IMG/VR virus record: IMGVR_UViG_3300020183_004356
Location: 1-56,560 of that record
Length of the DNA stretch: 56,560 bases
Strand: one strand, 5' to 3'
Origin: a virus
The number at the start of each line of letters is the position of its first letter. The first letter of the stretch is position 1. The notes under the pieces are model-generated. The model saw nothing but the letters and a program-made list of their open reading frames with translations, made no database searches and had not been told where the DNA came from. A program made the translations under genes and the position numbers. Shown here piece by piece: positions 34,262-42,671 of this stretch.

Positions 34262-37200
34262 TTAATAAGATGCTTGCGCTAATAATTCGCTCGCACGTTT
34301 GCCGTCTATATTTACTGCAATTCCTCCAGATTTCATTAAATTTATAAGTTCATCTAATTTTCCGATCATCGTTGTATTATCTTGGCTGGACTTAGCGTTT
34401 TTATTTTCTAATTTATCTTGGTCGGACTTAGCGTTTTTATTTTCTAATTTATCTTGGTCGGACTTAGCGTTTTTATTTTCTAATCTATTACCTAACACAG
34501 ATGACGTAACTAACTTTAACGTATCGAGTTTTTCTACACTCGAATTTAATTTTTCTAAAGACGTCGCGAGTTTTGATATTGCATCACTAAAAGTGTTCAC
34601 TGATTCAAATTCTTGTGCGACTTTTGATATATTCATAAGTGCATCTGCTGTAAATTTCAATTTACTTCCGATGTCTGCCAAGTCTCGTATTTTCTTTATC
34701 GGATCTCCTCCTAAAAACTTTCCAACAAACGAACCAATTCCTGCAACCGCAGATCCCTGTCCAAATGCCGCTAACGCTAACGAAATAGCACCAATACCTA
34801 TTGCAGCTTTTAAAAGATCTATCTGAGTTAGTTGAAGTACGGGATCTATTGCTTTTGCAATGCCCTCGCCGAATAACGTCATTCCTGCGCCCGCCGCGAG
34901 TGCGGCCAAACCAAATGGAATAAGTGCTAAACCAAGTGCCGTTATAGCTAATACTCCTGCACCAAAAATTAATCCGCCGGGACCTGAAACTAAAGCTCCT
35001 AATCCAAATGCTGCTGCCGTAAATCCAATTAATGCTAGTGCGCCAATTCCAACTTGTGCCCAGTCTAGCTCACTAAACATTTTCATAGCAAATGTAAATG
35101 GAAGTAAAGATAATCCAAAGGCCGCAATGCCTAATGCTCCCTTGAAAACTTCGGGTTTTCCCATTTTTGATATTCCCTCTGATAAACCAGTTAATAATTT
35201 TTTTGCAGCGCTTCCGCCTCCAGCTGCACCTGCTATAGATATTGGTATAGCTGCAGCTCCTATTAATAACAATCCAGGTGAAGCCAATATCATTGCGGCT
35301 GATCCTATAAATACTTTCCCACTTCCCATTGCTTTTATCCCTTCAGCTAAACCTTCGAGAGACTGTTTTAATTTTTCTCCATTCAAAGTTTGTAACAATT
35401 TAGCTCCAAGAAATCCAGGTATCATTAAAGTTAATCCCGCCGATGCTGGAATAAGATTAAATGCGCCCTTTAAAACTCCGTCTTGTCCCATTTTTTTCAA
35501 TCCCTCCGCAAGCCCAGTCAAGAACTTTTTAACACCTGGCCCATCAGATCCGCCCATTCCTTTAGTTTTACTTGCAGTAGAAGACGCATCTGGAGTAGCT
35601 GTTGTCGCAACGCCTGATCCTAAAGCCGTTTTCATACGATCTTTTATAAATGTGAATGGTTTTTTTATCATGGACATAAGTCCTGAAAGACCCATTTTTC
35701 CGAACAAAGCGATAGTAATAATTCCTGCACCACCGAGCACTAAGTTGGTCAGAATCTTCCCCACGTTCCCAAACGATTCATACAACTTACGAGTGTCTTC
35801 AATCGTCTCGTTTATCCACTCGTTAAATGATTGCAATACACTGTTTGACTCCCGAATCAAACCGAACAATTCTTTAAAGGGAAGTAAAAGCGCTTTTGCA
35901 ATTTCTACAACTACTTTTAAAGTAGGAATAAAAATGCCGCCTAACAATTCTACAACAGGGAAAAATACATCGCTTAAACTATTACCAAGTGAATGCATTG
36001 TGTCGTTTAGTTGGTTTAGCAAGCTTTGCATTTTTGCTTTTTTTAACAAATCGTCTTTGGTTACTTCTACATTTTCTTTATTTTTTGTGATTAAATCGTC
36101 GTATTCTTTGCGTTCCTTCTCACTCATTTTATCCAATTCTTTTTCCATCATCAACATTTTGTTTATCTCTCCCACCGACATACCTGCAGCTTTTGCAATC
36201 GCTTCTTGTTGAAACATGTTCATCTTTTGAAACTCTCCAGTCGACTTTATGGTTGCTAAAGTAGCTTTTGCTGCCTCTTCGAACTTTCCTGCATATGAGA
36301 GTCTACGAGATTCCATGAAGTTTAAATTTTTTCCTACTAAAACTGATGCTTCCATTTCGTCTCCGATACTAGTTTGAAAGTTAAGCATACTTCTTGACGA
36401 TTCCGTTAAAGTTTTTAAACTTGTTCCAAGTCTCGCTGCCGCTGCGGCTCCTTTTATAAGTTCCAACGTGCTGCCTCTAACCATCGAAAGCGCCTGCTCG
36501 CCGGCTTCGGCCACATCTTTCATTAATTTATCCAATGGAACACCTGCGGCTTTAGCTAAATTACCTGCATATGAAGCATAACTTGTAGCAACTTTCGAAC
36601 TAACTCCACTCAAAGCCATAGTTTGTGTTAAAAACTTTGCACCTGTATCACTGGATACACCTAAATTTTTACTTAATAAGGCTGTAGTTTCTACCAGTTG
36701 TTTATTGTTATTTAATACTTTTACATTTCCAAGGTTATTCATTAAATCTCCTGAGGCTTTGTATCCATCCTTTAGCGTCACTCCAAATTTTTGATACTCT
36801 TGATTTAACTTTAAAGCTGTATCCTCAAGTTCTTTGGTTTGATCAACGTTTAACTTAGTTTCTTTTCTAAACTCTTCGGCCTCTTTCTGAAGATCGATAA
36901 AACGATCTACGGCTAGCGTTAGTAAATCAGCTATTACTTTTAATGCCAGCGCATATATATTTCCGGTTTTTGCCACATCCATCCAACCTTTAGCTAAATC
37001 TACAACTTTTTTTCCTTGTTCGCCTAAAAGGTCTGCTCCTTTTTTCTTGAGATCTACTTGTGACTGAGTCATAGAATTCTCCGCTTTAAGAGCATTGATT
37101 GTATCCATGAGGGGGCCCGTCTTCTCTACGGATGCGTTCTCTTCACGTAGTCTGTTCAATTCTTCTTGAAGACTATTTATAACTGATTGTCTAGTTGATA

Positions 37201-37435
37201 TAGATTCGAGTTGGTGCTCAGTGGTTCTATGTGATCCTTCCATCATCTTAGACAGATCTTGTGTTTTAGTAATTTTTTCTTCTATTTCACGGATGCTTTT
37301 TTTCGCTAACTCCGACGCTTGCTTTTGAAGATTTAACTCTTTAGCCGCTCCTTCTCGCTGTTCGGGTGTCATTTTATCGACCAACTCTTTACCTGTTTTT
37401 TGTGCCTCGGATTTATTTTCGTTTGGATCACTCAT
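34262..37435 (-). CDS. Tail tape measure protein, 1057 aa
   Basis: Sets tail length and fills the tail tube. N-terminal 160 residues are coiled coil; a helical middle with many 'AAGVPLDKLMKDVAEAGEQA'-type segments follows; about 600-890 holds strongly hydrophobic glycine/alanine-rich stretches (for example LIFGAGVLAITALGLALIPF) that are typical membrane-penetrating parts of tape measures. Near the C-terminus a 12-aa unit (LENKNAKSDQDK) is repeated three times. The gene follows the tail tube and the gp26-like gene, the normal place for a tape measure. The ATG is four bases after an ATATTTATA box. Long plus-strand frames opposite it are shadows caused by its composition. Confidence 0.88.
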   Translation of the reverse strand: MSDPNENKSEAQKTGKELVDKMTPEQREGAAKELNLQKQASELAKKSIREIEEKITKTQDLSKMMEGSHRTTEHQLESISTRQSVINSLQEELNRLREENASVEKTGPLMDTINALKAENSMTQSQVDLKKKGADLLGEQGKKVVDLAKGWMDVAKTGNIYALALKVIADLLTLAVDRFIDLQKEAEEFRKETKLNVDQTKELEDTALKLNQEYQKFGVTLKDGYKASGDLMNNLGNVKVLNNNKQLVETTALLSKNLGVSSDTGAKFLTQTMALSGVSSKVATSYASYAGNLAKAAGVPLDKLMKDVAEAGEQALSMVRGSTLELIKGAAAAARLGTSLKTLTESSRSMLNFQTSIGDEMEASVLVGKNLNFMESRRLSYAGKFEEAAKATLATIKSTGEFQKMNMFQQEAIAKAAGMSVGEINKMLMMEKELDKMSEKERKEYDDLITKNKENVEVTKDDLLKKAKMQSLLNQLNDTMHSLGNSLSDVFFPVVELLGGIFIPTLKVVVEIAKALLLPFKELFGLIRESNSVLQSFNEWINETIEDTRKLYESFGNVGKILTNLVLGGAGIITIALFGKMGLSGLMSMIKKPFTFIKDRMKTALGSGVATTATPDASSTASKTKGMGGSDGPGVKKFLTGLAEGLKKMGQDGVLKGAFNLIPASAGLTLMIPGFLGAKLLQTLNGEKLKQSLEGLAEGIKAMGSGKVFIGSAAMILASPGLLLIGAAAIPISIAGAAGGGSAAKKLLTGLSEGISKMGKPEVFKGALGIAAFGLSLLPFTFAMKMFSELDWAQVGIGALALIGFTAAAFGLGALVSGPGGLIFGAGVLAITALGLALIPFGLAALAAGAGMTLFGEGIAKAIDPVLQLTQIDLLKAAIGIGAISLALAAFGQGSAVAGIGSFVGKFLGGDPIKKIRDLADIGSKLKFTADALMNISKVAQEFESVNTFSDAISKLATSLEKLNSSVEKLDTLKLVTSSVLGNRLENKNAKSDQDKLENKNAKSDQDKLENKNAKSSQDNTTMIGKLDELINLMKSGGIAVNIDGKRASELLAQASY
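34381..34488. repeat. 36-bp tandem repeat, three copies, in the tape measure gene
   Basis: Units at 34381-34416, 34417-34452 and 34453-34488 differ at only a few bases. They encode the 12-residue LENKNAKSDQDK repeat. In-frame, coding and without spacers, so not a CRISPR. Confidence 0.95.
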
Positions 37436-37754
37436 AATATATAAATATCAAATGCTAAAGGTTATTAACGATTTAGTTGATTTAAAATTATAATAAATTG
37501 CGGATTCTACAGTTAAGGCTTATCGACCTTAAAGAATGTCGGTTATTATAGCGATTTTATGTATAACTTGTAGAAGTCGTCAACATCCTGCGGCATCGAT
37601 ACGGAGAAACGAATGATCCGATGTTCACAAAAACCGGAGACAGTTAATCTCTGTCTGTTATTTTAGCTAGACCGAATTGTTGATAATCGATCTTTTACAG
37701 AGAGACGTATTGGGTCGACTCTATGCTAATTTCGTTGTTTATATTTTAAATTTA
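37436..37754. other. Non-coding island before the tape measure gene; possible structured RNA or gene remnant
   Basis: A 319-base gap in an otherwise gene-dense region. Its core (about 37500-37735) is clearly richer in G+C than the surroundings: 28 of 60 bases at 37561-37620. Several short inverted repeats are visible: TTAAGG/CCTTAA (37513-37532), ACTT/AAGT (37566-37577), CATCG/CGATG with extra AT pairs (37594-37623) and AGACAG/CTGTCT (37638-37656). No tRNA T-loop was found. One minus-strand frame reads protein-like from about 37725 to a stop at 37546 with a single internal TAA, so a decayed gene is the alternative. The ATATTTATA box of the tape measure gene lies at its left end. Confidence 0.45.
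37440..37448 (-). promoter_or_regulatory. ATATTTATA box
   Basis: Minus-strand ATATTTATA, four bases before the tape measure ATG (ATATTTATATATTATG). Confidence 0.5.
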
Positions 37755-40700
37755 TTAGATAAAAAACTTCCTATAATCTGATAGGTTGTATGGTGATCCT
37801 TCTTTGATTTGATTGCCAACATCGGAACTTATACCCTTACTTTTATCATTTTTTTTGGTTTTGATTAACCCCTTTGCTTTGTCATAGTCATTTCTACCAG
37901 CTTTTGACAATGTGTTCAGTTTTTGAATCAATTCAGCTTTACCCTTTACATCAAGTGGTTTCAAACCATCTTTTGTAACAATATTCCACTTGTCTCCAAA
38001 ATATTGATACAAAGACTTTGGAGTTAATGGATCTTCTTCTTGACCAGCCATGACCAATGTCTTTTCTTTTGGTTTAAATCCATCTTGTTTTGGTTGAGCT
38101 TGGCTTGATCCCAACAAGTCCAATCCTTGTAGTGCGTTATCAACCATTTTGTTTGTCTTTTTACTACCCTTCTTATATACCAACACATCACCAATGTCCA
38201 AACAAGTAATTATAAGTTGTTTTAGATTTGCCTTAGTAAAGCCGTTTGGATTCAATCCTTGTAGAATTAGACCTAAATCAATCAATTTAGCAAACATTGC
38301 TCTAGCATTTGCGATATCTGGGCCGGTCAAGTTTCCAATAGCGCCAGTATTTGGAACAACTGGCTTACCCTTGGTCTCCAAATCTTCGTTCATTGGTAAC
38401 TTAGGTGGCTGTGCAGGTGCCACGCTAAAATTATAAACACTATTTGGATTCTTTTTGTTGAACACTTGACGAAGTTCAAAAGTAGCACCCACTAGGTTTG
38501 GAATAACAGCGGTAAAGTCGTTGATAAATGCTTGACGTGCTTTATTTTGTGCCAATAAATCTTTAGCTGCTTCAGCCAGCGAAGTAAACTGAGGATCTTG
38601 TGTTATTTCAACACGAACATTATTTGGATCACCAACCTTTTGACGATATTGAGCAGACGCATCACTAATTGCTTTACTGAACTTAATCAAGAAGGTCTTT
38701 AATGTAGCAATACTAGCCTTAGCCTCTGGACTTTTTGGATCATCAACAGCTTTTAACATATCTACCACCCGTTGTTGTAAATTACCAGAGAATAACGGAC
38801 TTCCCTTCAATCCAGTTACATACTTTGCCAAATTTTTATTTGCATAACTGCCGCCTGAATCACCAGCACCAGTAGTTGCACCAGGAGTTGCATCAGAATT
38901 TTTGCATTTTGCGATGTCGAGTTGTCCACTCTTCGTATTTTTATATTTTTCGTATATTTTTGGATATTTCTTTTCAAATTCATCTAGAAAAGCACAAAAA
39001 ACAGAACGATAATAGTTATCATCATCTATAACTTTTCCAGTTGAATCAACTTTTACAAAATCGTATTTTTTGGGATTGTTATATACATTCTTACCAAACT
39101 CGTTCCGAAACGCTAGAAGTGTATTTTCTTCTTCACGTGTCAAAGGTTCGCCTGTTGCGGAAGTCTGTGTTGAAGTTGCGCCAGTAGTTTTTTCAGAATC
39201 TTTAACACTTTTACTGACCACGATATCTTCCGGAAAATTTAAGTTCAAACTTTTTGGAAGCTTTTTAAAATCGGCTTTAACTTTTTCAATAAGTTCATAC
39301 GCGGATTTTGCGCCCTCAATGTTTTTCAAACTGTTCAACACTTCTGTTGTATTGTTTCCACTTGCGTTGAATGTTTTTGCGACATCTTGAATATATTGAC
39401 GCATTTCTTTTTCAATATTTTGTTTTAAATTTTTAACTGCGTTTTCTTGATTTGCAGTTAAAGGAACAGCCCCAACAACAGGAGTAGCAGCAGACGTGGA
39501 TGCGGCTGCTTCACTTAAAACATTCTTAAGTATAGATAACAACATTGTAGATTCGTTTGTGTTATTAATTTTATTTGGTGTGACCCCTGGTGTGCCCCCC
39601 CCTGCGGCTACAGCTCCAAACGCGGATGTGGCAGAACGAATGTTATTGTTTAATGTTTGATTAAATGCATCGGTTGCGGCCTCGATACTGTTTCTTGTCG
39701 CCATAACTAATTCAGCATTCTGGAAAGCTTTAACCAGATGTTTATTATCACCATCATTTGCAAGATTGGCAAGATAATTATATAAATTTATATATTCTTG
39801 ATTCATTCGCTTCGTAACTAGAGGCGCCATTGTTCCTAGCTCATCGTTTGCCAGATCTTCACCCATCTGACTTATTGAACGTACAGAGGTCGCTATTAAA
39901 TCGATTGTACTCTTGGATCCTGCTATATCAAAAGTCATCTTTTGAGCAGAATCCCAATTGTTCATAGTTACTTGTACATGAACATAACCCTCATTCTGAA
40001 ACTTTTCGAAATAGGTCATGATGTCACGCCCAATCTCAGTCGGTACCGACATTTTCATCATATTCTGTAAAAATGGACCAACAGTTTGTTGAAATAACTG
40101 GCCGGTCAACCAACCTACTATACTCGTTTTAAGTGCATTGCCAATTGCAGTAGAAGCACTTTCACCTTTTAACGCACCCACAGCGGCTCTCAACATGAAG
40201 AGAACTGCGCTTGTTACAAGAACAACAGACTTTGCACCTACAAGCGCGAAGCCAATTGGCCCGGCGGCCAAACCTGCAACAGTTGCTAATAATCCAATTA
40301 CTATACCGGTCTTAACTGTATTTGCTTTTGCATAGGCTCCAAGTTGATCAACTATCTTTAAAATATTAGACTGTTCTGTTTGATTTGCACCCAGCTTAGA
40401 GAGATTATCACGAATTGATTTCTTCTTTTCTTCAAACATTCTATCAAAATCTTGAACCGGCTTGGTATTTTTGATGTTTTCCCACAATTCATTAAATTTT
40501 TTATTCAGTAACGCAGTAAGTTTTTCCGCTCCACCAACCGCGGCAACGGCAGCACCAGTAACACCGTACGGTAGAACATTGGCACCACTTAGAGCCGTTC
40601 GTGCAACTCCACCTGCGATTTGTCCTCCCTTTTGGGTTAAACCTTTTAACACTCCACTCTTTTTTACAGGAATACCTCCGATAGCATCAGGTACATTTTT

Positions 40701-41132
40701 GTCGAAAGTTTTTAATTGAGCAAAATAATCTCCCAAACTTCTTGTGAAATTTTTGTTTCTTAAATTGAGATATGTGGTTTCATATTCACCTTTTACCGAT
40801 CCACCTATCTTACTTTGAATAGCTTTTCCCAAACTACCAAATCCACCAGCACTAGCGAGATTACCCACAGCATTAATAGCACCTTTACCAAATCCAGCAA
40901 CCTTAGCTGCAAAGTTATCACCAAATTTTTCTTGAAGAATTTTTTCGGTGATTTCGATTGATTGAATCTCCATTACCAATTCTTTTTGTATAGCCAGACC
41001 ATCACGATAATATCCAAAAAATTCTTTGGTGCGATTACCGTGAATTGATTGATATTGATCATAAAATTTAACTTCTTCGTTGAGAAGTTGTCTAGAATAA
41101 AAAGTTTCAATTAAAAGAGGTGAATTATCCAT
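37755..41132 (-). CDS. Large virion-associated protein, 1125 aa
   Basis: Not recognised. Starts MDNSPLLIETFYSRQLLNEE. Residues about 80-200 are Gly/Ala-rich with amphipathic helices; about 270-345 contain hydrophobic segments (IVIGLLATVAGLAAGPIGFA and VVLVTSAVLFMLRAAVGAL) that could cross a membrane; the rest is helical with Ala/Thr/Ser linkers. A block at about 525-545 (TMLLSILKNVLSEAAAS) resembles the tag-like helices at the N-termini of other proteins here. Lying between the tail gp26-like gene and the tape measure, it may be a second internal tail protein or a protein ejected into the host envelope. An ATATTTATA box precedes its ATG by four bases. Confidence 0.6.
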   Translation of the reverse strand: MDNSPLLIETFYSRQLLNEEVKFYDQYQSIHGNRTKEFFGYYRDGLAIQKELVMEIQSIEITEKILQEKFGDNFAAKVAGFGKGAINAVGNLASAGGFGSLGKAIQSKIGGSVKGEYETTYLNLRNKNFTRSLGDYFAQLKTFDKNVPDAIGGIPVKKSGVLKGLTQKGGQIAGGVARTALSGANVLPYGVTGAAVAAVGGAEKLTALLNKKFNELWENIKNTKPVQDFDRMFEEKKKSIRDNLSKLGANQTEQSNILKIVDQLGAYAKANTVKTGIVIGLLATVAGLAAGPIGFALVGAKSVVLVTSAVLFMLRAAVGALKGESASTAIGNALKTSIVGWLTGQLFQQTVGPFLQNMMKMSVPTEIGRDIMTYFEKFQNEGYVHVQVTMNNWDSAQKMTFDIAGSKSTIDLIATSVRSISQMGEDLANDELGTMAPLVTKRMNQEYINLYNYLANLANDGDNKHLVKAFQNAELVMATRNSIEAATDAFNQTLNNNIRSATSAFGAVAAGGGTPGVTPNKINNTNESTMLLSILKNVLSEAAASTSAATPVVGAVPLTANQENAVKNLKQNIEKEMRQYIQDVAKTFNASGNNTTEVLNSLKNIEGAKSAYELIEKVKADFKKLPKSLNLNFPEDIVVSKSVKDSEKTTGATSTQTSATGEPLTREEENTLLAFRNEFGKNVYNNPKKYDFVKVDSTGKVIDDDNYYRSVFCAFLDEFEKKYPKIYEKYKNTKSGQLDIAKCKNSDATPGATTGAGDSGGSYANKNLAKYVTGLKGSPLFSGNLQQRVVDMLKAVDDPKSPEAKASIATLKTFLIKFSKAISDASAQYRQKVGDPNNVRVEITQDPQFTSLAEAAKDLLAQNKARQAFINDFTAVIPNLVGATFELRQVFNKKNPNSVYNFSVAPAQPPKLPMNEDLETKGKPVVPNTGAIGNLTGPDIANARAMFAKLIDLGLILQGLNPNGFTKANLKQLIITCLDIGDVLVYKKGSKKTNKMVDNALQGLDLLGSSQAQPKQDGFKPKEKTLVMAGQEEDPLTPKSLYQYFGDKWNIVTKDGLKPLDVKGKAELIQKLNTLSKAGRNDYDKAKGLIKTKKNDKSKGISSDVGNQIKEGSPYNLSDYRKFFI

Positions 41133-41136
41133 ACAA

Positions 41137-41145
41137 TATAAATAT
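41137..41145 (-). promoter_or_regulatory. ATATTTATA box
   Basis: Minus-strand ATATTTATA four bases before the ATG of the 1125-aa gene (ATATTTATATTGTATG). Confidence 0.5.
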
Positions 41146-41185
41146 AATTAATTCTATAAAAAAAGCATAATATTGTTACATCATC

Positions 41186-41452
41186 TTATTTTTTGGAATA
41201 GTTCGTCGACTTATTATATTCTTTAGATTCTTTTTCTTTGATCTCGGTGAGTTGTTTATAGTAGAAATTTCTCAAATAAACAGGTAAATCATAAGCTATA
41301 TCAACATTTATAGCTCCTTGACTGTAATAACCAAGCTGAAAAATCTGTTGATGTAAGTAAACTTTATACTCCGGTGTCAGGCCAAAAAAAGGATACCGAC
41401 AACGGTATGCCCATCCTTTCGTTGTGTTGGCAGTCGGAACACTCAAAATCAA
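41186..41452 (-). CDS. Short ORF out of frame with gp26-like gene; probable frameshift extension
   Basis: The open frame has no ATG: its first possible start is a TTG at 41450-41452, deep inside the gp26-like gene. The protein-like part is the last 65 codons (GLTPEYKVYLHQQIFQLGYY ... YDLPVYLRNFYYKQLTEIKE). It is joined to the gp26-like frame at a run of seven T (41384-41390 on the minus strand), by a +1 or -2 shift. Position between tail tube and tape measure is where many tailed phages make a frameshifted tail assembly chaperone. Independent initiation at a non-ATG codon is the alternative. Confidence 0.55.
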   Translation of the reverse strand: MILSVPTANTTKGWAYRCRYPFFGLTPEYKVYLHQQIFQLGYYSQGAINVDIAYDLPVYLRNFYYKQLTEIKEKESKEYNKSTNYSKK

Positions 41453-42239
41453 ACGCCATGTCGATATCAGGTGTATTTTCTTTAACGTAGATTCTAAATG
41501 CTAAACTATCCTTGGATAACAACTGTTGATCAACAAACTTGTTGATAATCTGTCGATCTTCGTTTCCGTCCACACTGACAATCATTTTTTTCAAACGAGT
41601 AGTGATTTCAGCCGAAGCTCCTGACTTGTTGATTTTGTTGAGTGCAGTCAATTCTTGTTCGATCGAACTTTCATCACGATGTGTCAATAACTTGTATTTT
41701 AATGTTACTTTTGACGCGGGTAAAACAAATTCAAATAAATTTACTCCACGTTCATACTTTTCAAACTCAAACTCTTTGTTATTTACTTTTGATAAATCTA
41801 TCAAACAGTTGTTTTCTTTTCCACATTTAGGACATTTAACTTGAAGTGGTCCATAACTATCGCCATACGCCAATCTTCTTGATGCGACAAATAGAGCATT
41901 TTTATCGCCAATTAATAATTCATCGGTTTTAACTCCATCGGTAACAATCAAACTCTCCAAAAGTTTTTCCAACACCACTCCTTTTTTAATCAAATTTTGA
42001 CTCGTTAAAATATCTTCTTCTTTTGCAGTCATGTATTTTATATCTACAACACCTTTACTTAAAGGTGAATTTGAGTTGTAAAAATATCCCTCGCTAGGCA
42101 ATCCAATCGTTTCTGATGGATACTTGGGTTTCTCGACTGGTTTACTAGCAGGTGATTTAACTGCCAGTCTGACTGAATCAGGAACGTTAATCGAAGTTTC
42201 TTTTTGTGGTCGTGTAATATTAATTGTATCTTCTTCCAT
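41364..42239 (-). CDS. T4 gp26-like baseplate/tail assembly protein
   Basis: A 291-aa protein. Residues 45-130 (TIGLPSEGYFYNSNSPLSKG, VDIKYMTAKEEDILTS, GDKNALFVASRRLAYG) and the zinc-ribbon cysteines C136, C139, C145 and C267, C270 are as in T4 gp26-type base plate proteins of T4-like phages, which end in a Phe-Phe-Trp-Pro motif (here 284-287). T4 gp26 helps assemble the baseplate hub. The TCC TTT TTT TGG codons near the 3' end provide a slippery T7 run and an overlapping frame. It is upstream of the 1125-aa and tape measure genes. Confidence 0.72.
   Translation of the reverse strand: MEEDTINITRPQKETSINVPDSVRLAVKSPASKPVEKPKYPSETIGLPSEGYFYNSNSPLSKGVVDIKYMTAKEEDILTSQNLIKKGVVLEKLLESLIVTDGVKTDELLIGDKNALFVASRRLAYGDSYGPLQVKCPKCGKENNCLIDLSKVNNKEFEFEKYERGVNLFEFVLPASKVTLKYKLLTHRDESSIEQELTALNKINKSGASAEITTRLKKMIVSVDGNEDRQIINKFVDQQLLSKDSLAFRIYVKENTPDIDMAFDFECSDCQHNERMGIPLSVSFFWPDTGV
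41382..41392 (-). other. Candidate programmed frameshift site (T7 run)
   Basis: Minus-strand CC-TTTTTTT-GG within the codons for Ser-Phe-Phe-Trp of the gp26-like protein. A +1 or -2 shift joins its frame to the downstream 65 codons. The normal stop (TAA at 41364-41366) is 15 bases after the run. Confidence 0.45.
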
Positions 42240-42311
42240 ATAACATTATGTTTTCAATATATAGTAACCAATTACTTTTTTTTCTTTTTATATTTAATGT
42301 ATTTTTAAAAT

Positions 42312-42638
42312 TTACTCTTTTACGATTGATGCGGCTTTAACAGCTGCCTCTGTAGATTTAACTTTTTCTTCTGCATTTTTTACCGACTGTTCTTTTTCAG
42401 TTAAATCTTTTTCTCCAGAATCTTTTGCAGATTTTAATGATTCTTGTGCTTTATTCAAATTATATTTTGCTTTTTCTAATGATTTAGATTTTGCCTTTAA
42501 ATCAAACTCGTCACGTTTTAATTCTAAGTCTTTTATTTCTTTATCAAACGTCTCGTTTTCTTTATCTTGTTCATTTTGTTCCAAGATAATTCTTATATAA
42601 CTTCTCACATATTCTTTTAATTTAACTTTTTTATTCAT
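42312..42638 (-). CDS. Small coiled-coil protein with tag-like N-terminus, 108 aa
   Basis: MNKKVKLKEYVRSYIRIILE opens with a helix of the same type as other tag-like starts, followed by one long charged coiled coil rich in Lys, Glu and Ala to the end (AEEKVKSTEAAVKAASIVKE). It sits between a homing endonuclease and the gp26-like gene. A variant box ATATTTATT lies 11 bases upstream. Function unknown; a minor virion or scaffold component is plausible. Confidence 0.6.
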   Translation of the reverse strand: MNKKVKLKEYVRSYIRIILEQNEQDKENETFDKEIKDLELKRDEFDLKAKSKSLEKAKYNLNKAQESLKSAKDSGEKDLTEKEQSVKNAEEKVKSTEAAVKAASIVKE

Positions 42639-42671
42639 ATAGTTTCAGTAATAAATATATAAAAATAAAAA

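Noticed and set aside
34381-34488. Regular 36-bp repeats resembling a CRISPR
   Set aside because: Copies are directly joined with no spacers and lie in frame within the tape measure gene.
34860-36212. 450-codon open frame on the plus strand
   Set aside because: It is antisense to the tape measure gene, very rich in Pro, Asn and Ala, and is explained by the Gly/Ala-rich coding on the other strand. No start signals or domain seen.
37546-37596. Sixteen-codon minus-strand ORF (MPQDVDDFYKLYIKSL)
   Set aside because: It looks protein-like but is too short and lacks a ribosome site. Kept only as a hint of a decayed gene in the non-coding island.
14505-41145. Canonical T4 late promoter TATAAATA
   Set aside because: On the coding strand the repeated element reads ATATTTATA, not TATAAATA. 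A few sense TATAAATA occurrences (near 12464 and 6232) look like chance in AT-rich DNA.
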